A stretch of 64,000 nt of DNA from contig JAFUEP010000036.1 of NCBI GenBank assembly GCA_017470345.1, positions 25,466-89,465 of the forward strand, read 5' to 3'. Shown here piece after piece: positions 53,500 to 62,041 of this stretch (positions are counted from its first letter, which is position 1; the number at the start of each line of letters is the position of its first letter). A program made the position numbers and the translations under genes. The notes below the pieces were generated by a model. The model had not been told where the DNA came from and did not search any database. It saw nothing but the letters and a program-made list of their open reading frames with translations. This DNA comes from Prevotella sp. (GTDB lineage Bacteria; Bacteroidota; Bacteroidia; Bacteroidales; Bacteroidaceae).

Positions 53500-56499
53500 A
53501 TGGCGAGAGCTTATCAGAAGAATCAACCTCAGCAGCTGGACTTGTTTCAGCTACAGGCAGAGTACCCCAATGAAATCATCAGGAATCCAAATCAGGGAAT
53601 CAATCAGTATGATTTGGACCTGTCCAAGAATGTCCTCATCTGCAATGTCAAGAAAGACAATATGGAGCACTTCCTTGATGGAACGGCCAAGATATATTAC
53701 ACGGGGAAAAGATTCCCATCGACAGTAGCACTCAACAAGCTCTATTACTTTATCCCCTACATCGGAAAGCAGTGCGACCTGGATTACTGGGGAGTAAGAG
53801 ACTTGTATCTGATAAAGATTGCAAGAGTGGGTTCACGAAGAGAGGGAGAACTGGATAATGATCCCAATGACCTCCGCCTTGTTTTCGAATTGCAGTTTGT
53901 TAAGCAGCTTTTCCCTGAATACAAACAACATAGGTTTCAAATCTGGGATACGTTTACAGACACAAGTTTGGGCCAATTACTGGATGACCAGAAAAAGAAA
54001 GCGATTCCATTACGACAGCAGTTGACATATATTAGTCTTTTCAGTTGTGCTGGTATTGGCTGTTATGGATTTAAGCAAGAGAAATTTGATTGCGTCGCAA
54101 CGGTAGAACTGATAGAACGCCGTCTGAATGTACAGAAGTACAACCACAAGTGTCGCTATGACAGCGGATATATCTGTGGCGACCTGACGTTGCAAGAAAC
54201 TCATGATAGGGTGTTCCACGAGATAGATATGTGGAAGCAGAGAGAGCGGATGACAGAACTGGATGTGATGATAGCTACGCCGCCCTGTCAGGGAATGTCC
54301 GTTGCTAATCACAAGAAAGGAGATGAACTAAAAAGAAACTCGCTGGTGGTTGAATCTATCAAATTTATTCAGCAGGTCAAGCCCCGCTTCTTTGTGTTTG
54401 AGAATGTGCCAGCTTTCTTGAAGTCCATCTGTACGGATACTGACGGTGTTGACAGGTTGATAAAAGACGCTATTGAGTTGGACTTGGCAGGTGACTATAA
54501 CATAGCTGCCAGGGTTATCAACTTCAAAGACTATGGCAATCCGAGCAGCAGAACGAGAACCTTGGTGATAGGAGTGAGGAAAGACCAGAAGGAGATTGCG
54601 CCGCTTGAACTGTTCCCAGACCGACAGGAAGAGCAGACTCTACGACAAACAATCGGACATCTTCCCCATCTGCAAACGATGGGCGAGATATGGGATCAAG
54701 ACATCTACCACGCTTTCCGTCCATACGCTCCACAGATGGAAAGATGGATAGAGAACATCACCGAGGGGCAGTCGGCTTTTGACAATGAAGACAGAAGCCG
54801 CATCCCTCACCATGAGAAAGATGGAGAAATCATCTACAACCAGCGTAAAAATGGTGATAAGTACACACGCCAGTATTGGGATAAAGTGCCGCCATGTGTT
54901 CATACCCGTAATGACATCTTAGCCAGTCAGAACACTGTTCACCCTACAGACAATCGGGTTTTCTCCATCCGCGAGGTAATGCTGATGATGTCCGTTCCAC
55001 AGGAGTTTGAATGGAATGCGATACCATATTCTCAACTGAATGCACTTCCACTTGACGAGAAACAAAAGTACCTGAAGAAAGAAGATGTCAATATCCGTCA
55101 GAGCCTAGGTGAAGCCGTGCCTACTATCATTTTCCGACAGATTGCACACAAGATTAGAACTAAGGTGACTGAAACTGTTTTGAGCGAACAAGAGATAGCG
55201 GGCATCATAGACAAAAATGGCCTGGCTGACTCTGCTACTCTACTGAAGTATGTCAAGAAAAACAAGAAGCTTGGCTTTGTTCGTTTGGCAAAAATTGCCG
55301 AATATGCAAACAGCGTGAGAGAGGAGACAGCCGCCTATTATACGGGGCAGGATATTTGTTACGCCGTAGTTAAAAACCTGCCAGACTATCCTGATTCGAA
55401 AGTGCTACATATCCTCGAACCAGCCACGGGTGTTGGAAACTTTCTGCCGTCGTTGTTCATGAAATATGCAAACGTCGCAGAACTCCATATTGATGTCATC
55501 GACATTAACCCAGAAAGTATTGCCCTGCTTCAGCAGATTCTCCAGTCGATTCCAATTCCTAAGAATGTGCGGCTGAACTTCATCAATAAGGATACGCTAT
55601 TACAGAGATTCCCCAAAAGGTATGACATCGTTGTTGGCAATCCTCCATACATGAAGGTGAAGGACAAGCATCTGCTCAAACTCTACAAGCAGTTGGTAAA
55701 GAACACAGACACCAGCAACATTTTCTCTTTCTTTATCGAGAAGGCATTGGAACTTGGTGATGTCGTTTCGCTGATAGTCCCAAAGAGTCTGATTAATGCA
55801 CCAGAGTTTGACAAGACTCGTCAGTTGATGAACGAATATCCGATAACTCATATCGTTGACTTCGGAGAAAAGGGTTTCAAAGGAGTGAAGATTGAGACGA
55901 TAGCCTTTACCATCAACAAGAAAGACGAGAGCGGGATTACGAAAGTGGAATCCTACATAACGAATGGCGTTGAAGTGAAACTGCAGTCATACATTACTGA
56001 CCCTGCCTTCCCTTATTGGCTGATTTATCGAAATAGTGACTTCGATGAAGCTGCCAACAAAATGCGCTTCGGTATCTTCAAGGCTTTCAGAGACCGTACC
56101 CTCACCAAATCCAACACGTCTCAACAAGGAGCCATTCGAGTACTGAAGTCACGCAATATCGGTAGTAACGAGATCATCGATATCGAGGGCTATGACACAT
56201 ACATTGATGACATCAGCGTCCTGGAAGTAGGAAAATATCTGAATCACACAGAATGTGTATTGGTGCCCAATCTGACATATTATCCTCGTGCTTGCTTTAT
56301 GCCACATAATTGCATTGCTGATGGCTCTGTCGCAATCCTTACTGCCATTGACGGCGAGGCGGTGACTGAAGAAGATTTGGCTTATTATGCCACTGATGAA
56401 TTTAGCAAGTTCTACAGTATTGCCCGTAATCGAGGTACTCGCTCTCTGAATATCGACAACAACTCCGTATTTTTCTTTGGTAAACTAAAAAGAACATGA
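53500..56499 (+). CDS. Fused m5C and m6A DNA methyltransferase of a type IIS-like restriction-modification system
   Basis: About 999 residues from ATG 53500 (MARAYQKNQPQQLDLFQLQ). A frame from 53461 starts inside a terminator hairpin. After a ~170-residue N-terminal region comes a cytosine-5 methyltransferase: motif I ISLFSCAGIGCYGF (~178), catalytic motif IV TPPCQGMS with C263, and motif VI FVFENVP. A second methyltransferase follows, gamma-type m6A: motif I LEPATGVGNF (E640) and motif IV NPPY (N714). A target-recognition region ends the protein. Such dual enzymes protect both strands of an asymmetric site, as known for the Alw26I/Eco31I/Esp3I group. The stop overlaps the endonuclease start by 4 bases. 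Confidence 0.88.
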   Translation: MARAYQKNQPQQLDLFQLQAEYPNEIIRNPNQGINQYDLDLSKNVLICNVKKDNMEHFLDGTAKIYYTGKRFPSTVALNKLYYFIPYIGKQCDLDYWGVRDLYLIKIARVGSRREGELDNDPNDLRLVFELQFVKQLFPEYKQHRFQIWDTFTDTSLGQLLDDQKKKAIPLRQQLTYISLFSCAGIGCYGFKQEKFDCVATVELIERRLNVQKYNHKCRYDSGYICGDLTLQETHDRVFHEIDMWKQRERMTELDVMIATPPCQGMSVANHKKGDELKRNSLVVESIKFIQQVKPRFFVFENVPAFLKSICTDTDGVDRLIKDAIELDLAGDYNIAARVINFKDYGNPSSRTRTLVIGVRKDQKEIAPLELFPDRQEEQTLRQTIGHLPHLQTMGEIWDQDIYHAFRPYAPQMERWIENITEGQSAFDNEDRSRIPHHEKDGEIIYNQRKNGDKYTRQYWDKVPPCVHTRNDILASQNTVHPTDNRVFSIREVMLMMSVPQEFEWNAIPYSQLNALPLDEKQKYLKKEDVNIRQSLGEAVPTIIFRQIAHKIRTKVTETVLSEQEIAGIIDKNGLADSATLLKYVKKNKKLGFVRLAKIAEYANSVREETAAYYTGQDICYAVVKNLPDYPDSKVLHILEPATGVGNFLPSLFMKYANVAELHIDVIDINPESIALLQQILQSIPIPKNVRLNFINKDTLLQRFPKRYDIVVGNPPYMKVKDKHLLKLYKQLVKNTDTSNIFSFFIEKALELGDVVSLIVPKSLINAPEFDKTRQLMNEYPITHIVDFGEKGFKGVKIETIAFTINKKDESGITKVESYITNGVEVKLQSYITDPAFPYWLIYRNSDFDEAANKMRFGIFKAFRDRTLTKSNTSQQGAIRVLKSRNIGSNEIIDIEGYDTYIDDISVLEVGKYLNHTECVLVPNLTYYPRACFMPHNCIADGSVAILTAIDGEAVTEEDLAYYATDEFSKFYSIARNRGTRSLNIDNNSVFFFGKLKRT

Positions 56500-57686
56500 T
56501 AGATACAATAACTAAATTCCTGAATCAGTACGATTTGGATGTCCGTAAAAGCCACGATGCTCGTTTTATGGACCAGAAGTGTACACCAGATGTGGTGTGC
56601 TTCATTGCCGACTGCCTGATAAATCTCAATCCTGAGGGCGAGTTTATCGTGCAGGACGTGTGGGATATGCAGTACTTCATCAAGAATGCCTCTGCCATTT
56701 TCTGCAAGCCAAGCCCGAAGAATGAAACAGCAAAGCATGAATACGACAAGTTCATTCAGCAACCACTGCGCATGCTGTCATACGCCCATGTACTTGACAT
56801 TGAGAAGCGAGGAAACATCAACTACTATCGCATTGCTAACGAAGAAATCTTGGAATACATTGCAACGAAAGAACGTAATGCCTACAACTTCCTTTACGCC
56901 TATATTGTAAAAGTCTTGGGTGATAGTGGTATTTTGAAATACTTTGAGCAATTCCGAGATGCTTGCCAAAAAGACACTGTGAGTCAGCTTGACTATAAAG
57001 AACTAAAAGACAGATATACTCGATTCATCATTGGTAACACCGCCATAAATGGCGAGGTGGAAGTGGCTCGTATCTTCACGAAAGTCATTAATGTCTATTC
57101 CGCTGAGAATGATATTCAAGGGACAGCGATGGGTCGGTTATCCAAGGATATTATTGCCTTTTCCGATTTGATGTATAATCGCAAGAATTGGCGAGACATA
57201 GACAAGGCTAAGTCGCAAACTCGACAGGAAGCAGCAACTGAGGCTGATGTCAAACAGCAGGAAGCTTACGATGCATATCAAGTTAGCAAAGCAATGAATT
57301 TGTTGCGCAAGATACAGCTGGAGAGTGAGGTGAGAGACCAATATGCAAATGGAGAAGCGACACAAGTACACCACATTTTCCCAAAATCACAGTTCCCAGA
57401 GATTGCGCATTATCTTGAGAACCTGATTAAACTGACAGCTACTCAGCATTATACGAAAGCTCATCCAAATAACCATACCCAAATAACAAACAGGGACTAT
57501 CAGTTAGTCTGTCTGTTGGCAAAGTCACAAAATATCGAGCAGTCGCTGAAGACTTTTGGCGACAAATACTATAGAAAGGAATCGTTCATCTATGTCATCA
57601 ACACAGGGCTTCATACAGAGTTAAGCCAAAAGCTTTCTTTTGCAGATATTCGTAAACAGTTACGCATCCTATATAACGCAGCATAG
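56496..57686 (+). CDS. HNH restriction endonuclease, probably Alw26I/Eco31I/Esp3I-like type IIS
   Basis: 396 residues. The C-terminal part contains an HNH/beta-beta-alpha-metal motif: VHHIFPKS with H292/H293, N309 in LENLIKL and H318 in TATQHYTKAH. The N-terminal ~270 residues have no recognised motif and are presumably the DNA-recognition part. The assignment rests on the translationally coupled (ATGA overlap) dual m5C/m6A methyltransferase, the arrangement known for asymmetric-site HNH type IIS enzymes. The recognition sequence cannot be read here. Confidence 0.75.
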   Translation: MIDTITKFLNQYDLDVRKSHDARFMDQKCTPDVVCFIADCLINLNPEGEFIVQDVWDMQYFIKNASAIFCKPSPKNETAKHEYDKFIQQPLRMLSYAHVLDIEKRGNINYYRIANEEILEYIATKERNAYNFLYAYIVKVLGDSGILKYFEQFRDACQKDTVSQLDYKELKDRYTRFIIGNTAINGEVEVARIFTKVINVYSAENDIQGTAMGRLSKDIIAFSDLMYNRKNWRDIDKAKSQTRQEAATEADVKQQEAYDAYQVSKAMNLLRKIQLESEVRDQYANGEATQVHHIFPKSQFPEIAHYLENLIKLTATQHYTKAHPNNHTQITNRDYQLVCLLAKSQNIEQSLKTFGDKYYRKESFIYVINTGLHTELSQKLSFADIRKQLRILYNAA

Positions 57687-57687
57687 T

Positions 57688-57999
57688 ATGTATAAATCGT
57701 ATTTCGGAAGAACTGGACAAGTTTGTTTCTCTGGGCCAGAGGAGTATTACGAGCTTCTATACTATTTAGCAAAATCTGACGGTTCTACATCTCTGACTTG
57801 GGAGAAAAACGAAGAATAGGGCGCGTGGGGAAGTGAAGGACGTAGATGTTTCCATACAAGACGACTCCCACCAGCAGGGAATTTATTTGATAAGGGCACA
57901 GACATAATGCAGGCAATAAGGTGTGTAAGAACTCTCACTCCAGCCATGAGCAGACGGCAGGGGAGGAGTACATTAATAGTGTTACCCGATAGCAATTAA
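57688..57999 (+). pseudogene. Short reading frame interrupted by one in-frame TAG
   Basis: ATG at 57688, one base after the endonuclease stop, opens a protein-like frame (MYKSYFGRTGQVCFSGPEEY..., 43 codons) that ends at TAG 57817-57819. The same frame then stays open for 59 more codons to TAA at 57997-57999. Either the first 43 codons are a small protein co-transcribed with the restriction system, or this is a remnant with a nonsense mutation. No family recognised. Confidence 0.4.
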
Positions 58000-58176
58000 C
58001 TTGTTGTCGGGTAAATTGTATCTGACGGGATGGACAAAACTGATGGCCTTACCGTCATAGGCGGCAGAGGTGTCGATGCCTCGCCGCTGGAACTCATCGA
58101 TGAGGGCACGGTCGTGATAGGCTCGCATAGATGACCACGCACGGCTTTGAACCTGCTGATTGAACGTGTTAACTAA
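57982..58176 (-). pseudogene. Coding remnant, C-terminal fragment of unknown protein
   Basis: Minus-strand frame without a proper start: NTFNQQVQSRAWSSMRAYHD, then RALIDEFQRRGID, then SFVHPVRYNLPDNKLIAIG and stop (57982-57984). It reads like the end of a real protein, but the N-terminal part is missing. It is in the same frame as the acetyltransferase fragment, separated from it only by TAG at 58177-58179. Not recognised. Confidence 0.4.
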
Positions 58177-58359
58177 CTAAATACTGCAAATATGTTGTAA
58201 CTTTTGATATGCTAACCGCTCATCACCATTCGCCAGATAGATAATGCCGCAATAGGTAAAACCATGCTTGCTTAGGTTGTGCTGCATGATATGGTTGTCC
58301 CGGTGGGTGTCTATGCGGATGTTCGGGTCAAGTGAGAAACGGAAGTCCATGATTCTCAT
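58177..58359 (-). pseudogene. GNAT-family N-acetyltransferase, C-terminal remnant
   Basis: 60 codons: PNIRIDTHRDN, then MQHNLSKHGFTYCGIIYLANG and DERLAYQKL. This matches the acetyl-CoA-binding C-terminal end of a common GNAT subfamily. The N-terminal ~110 residues are absent; upstream DNA has no continuation in any frame I could follow. It is a truncated gene at the right edge of the restriction island. Confidence 0.7.
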
Positions 58360-58399
58360 AGACGGCCCACCTCGCTACGATAGGAAGGGGCTACGTCCG

Positions 58400-59056
58400 C
58401 TATGAAAGTGACCGTATCTTCTCCGCCATCTGCTTACCAGCATTATAGGCTTTCTGCAAGTCTTCTTCCCAATGCTCTTCACGATACTGACGCTTCGCCT
58501 CTTCTGAAAAGCCGCCAAGTTCAAAGCGGTCGTAATTCTTCACCTGATAAGTGTTGTAGGCTATCAGGTGCTCAGGCTCACCAAGAGCCCCCTTAATGCA
58601 GTATTCCATTGATCCATAGCCATTACTGTTATTTCTGTCAGGCAGCCCGTTCATTGTTTCTATCAACACCACAGGCATCTTCTTCGGAGCCGACAGGCTA
58701 TAGTCGTTGTATGAAAGCCAAGGAAATGCCAAACGCTCCAGGAAGGTACGCATTTGGCCAGTTACGTCACCAAAGTAAATCGGTGATCCCAGCGCCAGGC
58801 CATCAGCTTGGGCGATTTCCTCCAAGACTGGAGTCAGAGCGTCCTTAAATTTGCACACATTGGAAGCCTTGCCCTTTATCTTACAGGCCATGCACGACAT
58901 ACAGCCCTTGTAGTCCATACCATAAAGGCGTACAGTCTTTACTTCAATGTCACCACTAACAGAGTTTGCGCCATCAGCAAATTTCTGTAGCATCGAGGCC
59001 GTGTTGAAATTCTTTCGGGGGCCTCCGTCAATAATCACTATCTTCTTCATAATCAT
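58400..59056 (-). CDS. Flavodoxin-like NAD(P)H-dependent oxidoreductase (iron-sulfur flavoprotein type)
   Basis: 218 residues; an alternative start is ATG 59050. The flavodoxin fold begins IVIIDGGPRKNFNTASMLQKF (FMN phosphate loop). A Cys cluster CMSCMACKIKGKASNVC (~52-68) fits the [Fe-S]/Cys motif of the ISF group. GSPIYFGDVTGQMRTFLERL (~94-113) is the family's second flavin contact. It reduces small molecules or metals with NAD(P)H; the substrate is unknown. Confidence 0.87.
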   Translation of the reverse strand: MIMKKIVIIDGGPRKNFNTASMLQKFADGANSVSGDIEVKTVRLYGMDYKGCMSCMACKIKGKASNVCKFKDALTPVLEEIAQADGLALGSPIYFGDVTGQMRTFLERLAFPWLSYNDYSLSAPKKMPVVLIETMNGLPDRNNSNGYGSMEYCIKGALGEPEHLIAYNTYQVKNYDRFELGGFSEEAKRQYREEHWEEDLQKAYNAGKQMAEKIRSLS

Positions 59057-59103
59057 ATATGTTTAGTCAAGCATATTAACTAATATCTTATTTAATCAAC
59101 AGG

Positions 59104-59111
59104 CAAAGGTA
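59104..59111 (-). promoter_or_regulatory. -7 promoter element of the flavodoxin gene
   Basis: TACCTTTG on the minus strand, 48 bases before 59056. The context ATGAGTACCTTTG is the same as at 61865 and is close to the promoter-like core of the CRISPR repeat. Confidence 0.6.
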
Positions 59112-59661
59112 CTCATTTTTGCCCGATTTTTCGTAATTTTGCCCTCATTATTAGGAATGTTTATGAAGAAAGGTGCATTTTTCCGCTGACCCGATAATTG
59201 GGCAAAAAGAGGAGTTACGATTTCTCGTAACTCTCTCATCTCTAATGCGCTTCAGGATGGCCTGAACCAACGACCCCCTGATTAACAGTTCCACTTGAAC
59301 CGATATTTTGTGATAGTTCATTTTTGCTATATTTCTGTGTCTGAGTTACTTGCATGAAGATTGGCTTTTGCTGTGATAGCCTAAAATAGCCTATAATTAT
59401 AGGGTCATTGTACACCATTTGTTCACACCTTTGTATTATTTCTTCAAAGAACTCTGTTGTTTCATAGCGAGTAATCTCACTTCTGCAATGCCAATAATCA
59501 AAAAAAAAAAGTTGTTTTTAGTACTGCGAGTTTTTTCCAAAGTTGCAAGTTTTTGGCGATTTTGGAAAAAAACTCAGTCTGATTTCTTTTTCTCTGAGAT
59601 TGAAGAGGGGGCTTGGCATAGAGGTATTCCAGGCAACAGCGATGGAGGCATAAGGCTCTAT
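59112..59661. other. Gene-free stretch with a hairpin
   Basis: A plus-strand -7 motif TAATTTTG lies at 59134-59141, and a 9-bp perfect hairpin GAGTTACGA/TCGTAACTC at ~59212-59233 without a T run. The plus-strand frame at 59419-59703 would need a TTG start and runs through an A-tract; I do not believe it is a gene. Confidence 0.4.
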
Positions 59662-59727
59662 AAAATTGTGCGTAAATCAGCGGAATCTATAACATTTCGG
59701 TAGATTCCGCTGGTTTGAGTATATTTT
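59662..59727 (+). repeat. 66-bp palindromic element flanking the ATPase gene, left copy
   Basis: It contains a perfect 12-bp stem CAGCGGAATCTA (59678-59689) / TAGATTCCGCTG (59701-59712). It ends in TATTTTTG, a -7-like motif pointing into the 3' end of the ATPase gene. It matches the reverse complement of 61222-61287 at 56 of 66 positions with no gap, and most differences lie in the loop. Confidence 0.85.
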
Positions 59728-59739
59728 TGCATTCTTATG

Positions 59740-61191
59740 CTAAAGGAACAAGTCTTCTAAGCACACTTCATTTTGTATTTCCTTGGAATAGGCATTGTGT
59801 GCTAGACCATCGGTTGTGACCATGATATTATGCACGGCTTTTGGGGTCTTGGATGCCTCTTTAAAGATATTCTTCCTGTTGTTCAAGTCCTCTTGGTAAG
59901 ATTCCGAAATAGTAAACTTACCCTCATGGTACTTCATCTCGCAGAGGTCGATAATGCCGTCACTACGGTCTATCAATAAGTCAACCTGGGCACCCTCCTT
60001 CTTCCTCTTACCTTTTGCCACTGCAGGTTCTTCATCCTTCTTCTTGGGAATGTATCGCCATGCGTATTCCTCTGTCAGAATTCCGCTAATGCCTAGTTTT
60101 TGTTTTATCTGGTCAATATGCCAGAGACAGACGCGCTCGAAGGCACGGCCACACCAGTCGTAATATCTGGGAGTTCCCTCCGTTGCCTGCCAGAAATTTA
60201 TGCCGTGCCGTTTTCCATGGATATATTCATAATAGAAGAGTGTGTAATGGTCGATAAGTTGAAAAATCTCATCCTTTGTTCGTTTGCCAATGACGGAGTA
60301 GCCGCGGATGAAACCACACCATTCCAGATCGTTCAATAGGTCTGTCAGTTTTCCATTATCTTCCAATCCTCCTTCCTCAATAAGTTTCAGTCTAGTCATA
60401 CCCTCTTTCTTTCCTGCCAAAAGGCTGATTATTTTGATGTATGGCTCTGGTTTCTTAAAGAGTGCTGCATAGAGCATACTAAACTCATCATACATATCTC
60501 CCTCCTTAGAGAAAATCAGACGGTCAACCTCTTGCGAGAGACTGGCTCCCTTTTGCAGCAGACTCCAATAGTAGGGAACTCCACCGAATATCATATATCC
60601 GTTCAGTATCTGCTTGCGTGTCATCTCGATACCGCGAGATGCCATCAACTCTTCGCACAGACGGAGAGAGAAAGGCTTCAGGGCTATTCTATGAGTGAGC
60701 CTGTTATGCAGTCCACCCTTATTCTTGATAATCTTCTTGACCATCCAAGATGTAGCACTGCCGCACACTACGAATACGATGTCCTTTCTGGCCGATGCCC
60801 ATCCGTTCCAGAACGATTCCAGTTCAGAAAGGAAACCAGAACGAGGGGCATCCATCCAGGGCAATTCATCAAGGAAGATGATTTTTTTACCTTCTGGCTG
60901 TAAAGTGATAAATCGCTTCAATTCAGAGAATGCGACTATCCAATTGGAGAATACTGGCGGCATATCCGTCAGCCCATGCTCCTTCAGTGCCATGCGGAAA
61001 CGAGCCAGCTGCTTCCTGGCTGGGGTTTTAGCCGCTCCAGTGAACTGGAAAGTGAAATGATAGTCGTATGACTCTCTTATCAGGAAAGTCTTGCCAATAC
61101 GGCGACGGCCATAGACCGCTATAAACTGAGAATACTCATCAGTAAGCGCGGCTTGCAGTATTTTTCTTTCGTTGTCTCTTCCTATCAGCAT
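59740..61191 (-). CDS. AAA-family ATPase with C-terminal DUF234 (PD-(D/E)xK-like) domain
   Basis: 483 residues. GRDNERKIL at the start, Walker A GRRRIGKT (28-35), Walker B KKIIFLDE (~102-109), sensor-type CGSATSWM, then a winged-helix-like region. The C-terminal domain has VDLLIDRSDGIIDLCEMKY (~403-421), matching the D...ExK pattern of the DUF234/restriction-like nuclease fold. These ATPases are very common and multicopy in Bacteroidota and archaea; their job is unknown, and a role in mobile elements or toxin-like systems has been suggested. The gene is bracketed by inverted copies of a 66-bp palindromic element. The right copy lies just behind the promoter. Confidence 0.88.
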   Translation of the reverse strand: MLIGRDNERKILQAALTDEYSQFIAVYGRRRIGKTFLIRESYDYHFTFQFTGAAKTPARKQLARFRMALKEHGLTDMPPVFSNWIVAFSELKRFITLQPEGKKIIFLDELPWMDAPRSGFLSELESFWNGWASARKDIVFVVCGSATSWMVKKIIKNKGGLHNRLTHRIALKPFSLRLCEELMASRGIEMTRKQILNGYMIFGGVPYYWSLLQKGASLSQEVDRLIFSKEGDMYDEFSMLYAALFKKPEPYIKIISLLAGKKEGMTRLKLIEEGGLEDNGKLTDLLNDLEWCGFIRGYSVIGKRTKDEIFQLIDHYTLFYYEYIHGKRHGINFWQATEGTPRYYDWCGRAFERVCLWHIDQIKQKLGISGILTEEYAWRYIPKKKDEEPAVAKGKRKKEGAQVDLLIDRSDGIIDLCEMKYHEGKFTISESYQEDLNNRKNIFKEASKTPKAVHNIMVTTDGLAHNAYSKEIQNEVCLEDLFL

Positions 61192-61209
61192 AATCTAAGA
61201 ATTTTGGTG

Positions 61210-61217
61210 CAAAGATA
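61210..61217 (-). promoter_or_regulatory. -7 promoter element of the ATPase gene
   Basis: TATCTTTG on the minus strand, 18 bases before the ATG at 61191 and immediately inside the right copy of the palindromic element. Confidence 0.65.
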
Positions 61218-61221
61218 ATAT

Positions 61222-61287
61222 AAAATGTGCTCAAACCAGCGGAATCTGCCATTATTTTTAAGATTCCGCTGGTTTACGCACAATTTT
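61222..61287 (-). repeat. 66-bp palindromic element flanking the ATPase gene, right copy
   Basis: Inverted relative to the left copy at 59662-59727. Stem CAGCGGAATCT/AGATTCCGCTG around a ~13-base loop. The two copies face each other like terminal inverted repeats around the ATPase gene. Confidence 0.85.
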
Positions 61288-61431
61288 TGGTGTTTTGATG
61301 CTCAAACATTTTGAAAACAGAGGCCATCCATCAGCAGTGTAGTCACTGCAGTCTTTGTTTCCATTATTTTAGCACAAGCGAGCAGAATTTACATAATATG
61401 TGTATTGTTTCTTTTGATGTACTCTTACTTA

Positions 61432-61799
61432 TTAAGAAATAGTTTCCAGCCCAATGATAGACGCTATCAGCGTCGTAAGAAAGAAGGGAGGAATCCGCGA
61501 GATTGATAATCTCGTGGAGGGAACCTGAGCCAGAACGTAGCTGGCTCACGGAAGATGAAAACACCTACAAGCACAGCACCTACGGCACCAAAGCCCGTCC
61601 ATACGGGATAGGCCGTACCTATTGGCAGTGTCTGCGTGGCCTTTGCCAGTAGTATGGCACTTAAAACGTAGAATACGGAAAAACCGCTAATCCATGTCCA
61701 ACACTCGTAGCCTGTCATGCCTTTGGCTCGTCCGAGACAAAAAGTGAAACCAACTTCGCACAGCCCTGCGAAAATCAAGATAATCCAGTTCATATTCAT
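61432..61799 (-). pseudogene. SMR-family (SugE/Gdx-like) small exporter broken by a palindromic insertion
   Basis: Codons from ATG 61799 give a normal SMR start with four-helix topology: MNWIILIFAGLCEVGFTFCLG, then ATQTLPIGTAYPVWTGFGAVG and FREPATFW. After the Trp the frame runs into a 40-base palindrome (61486-61525) and stops in the wrong frame after 19 residues. The expected last helix, FLTTLIASIIGLETIS, is intact just beyond the palindrome in another frame, ending at 61432. Between FW and FLTT there are 47 bases where relatives have about 9, a net gain of ~38 that shifts the frame. SugE/Gdx proteins export guanidinium or cationic drugs; this copy lacks the fourth helix. Confidence 0.8.
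61486..61525. repeat. Palindrome inserted in the SMR gene
   Basis: GGAATCCGCGAGATT and its imperfect partner AATCTCGTGGAGGGAACC form a long hairpin with a 3-base loop. A second chance palindrome from the gene itself (GAGCCAG/CTGGCTC, 61527-61547) abuts the insertion point. Confidence 0.75.
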
Positions 61800-61872
61800 T
61801 ATGCCCCTTTGGCTTACGCCGCATCCCCGTTTTGCGGGGATTGCTCAAACCTTCTAAGGCGCTGCAAAGGTA
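61800..61872 (-). promoter_or_regulatory. Promoter and structured leader of the SMR gene
   Basis: -7 element TACCTTTG at 61865-61872 (minus). The ~60-base leader can form ATCCCCG/CGGGGAT with a CAAAA loop and then GGC-GTAA-GCC with a GNRA loop, just before the start codon. Guanidine riboswitches often precede SugE-type genes, but this leader does not match the known classes as I remember them. Confidence 0.4.
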
Positions 61873-61956
61873 CTCATTTTTATTCGGAAAAAGGCTGACG
61901 AGGGGAAAATCCTATTGATGTTTAGGGAAAAACACCCTCCACTTTAGGATTTATCC

Positions 61957-61988
61957 TTTGCAAATAAGCCGAAAAATGCCGTACTTTG
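61957..61988 (+). promoter_or_regulatory. Promoter of the His-rich exported protein
   Basis: TTTG at 61957-61960 and TACTTTG at 61982-61988, about 21 bases apart. Close to the -33/-7 pattern though the -7 element has one base fewer than TAnnTTTG. Confidence 0.45.
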
Positions 61989-62041
61989 CACCGTGATTAA
62001 GAAACAAATGTCGAACTTTTAAAGTATAAGGAGATTTGAAT

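Noticed and set aside
59419-59703. 94-codon plus-strand frame upstream of the ATPase 3' end
   Set aside because: Needs a TTG start, contains a homopolymer A-tract, and ends inside the palindromic element.
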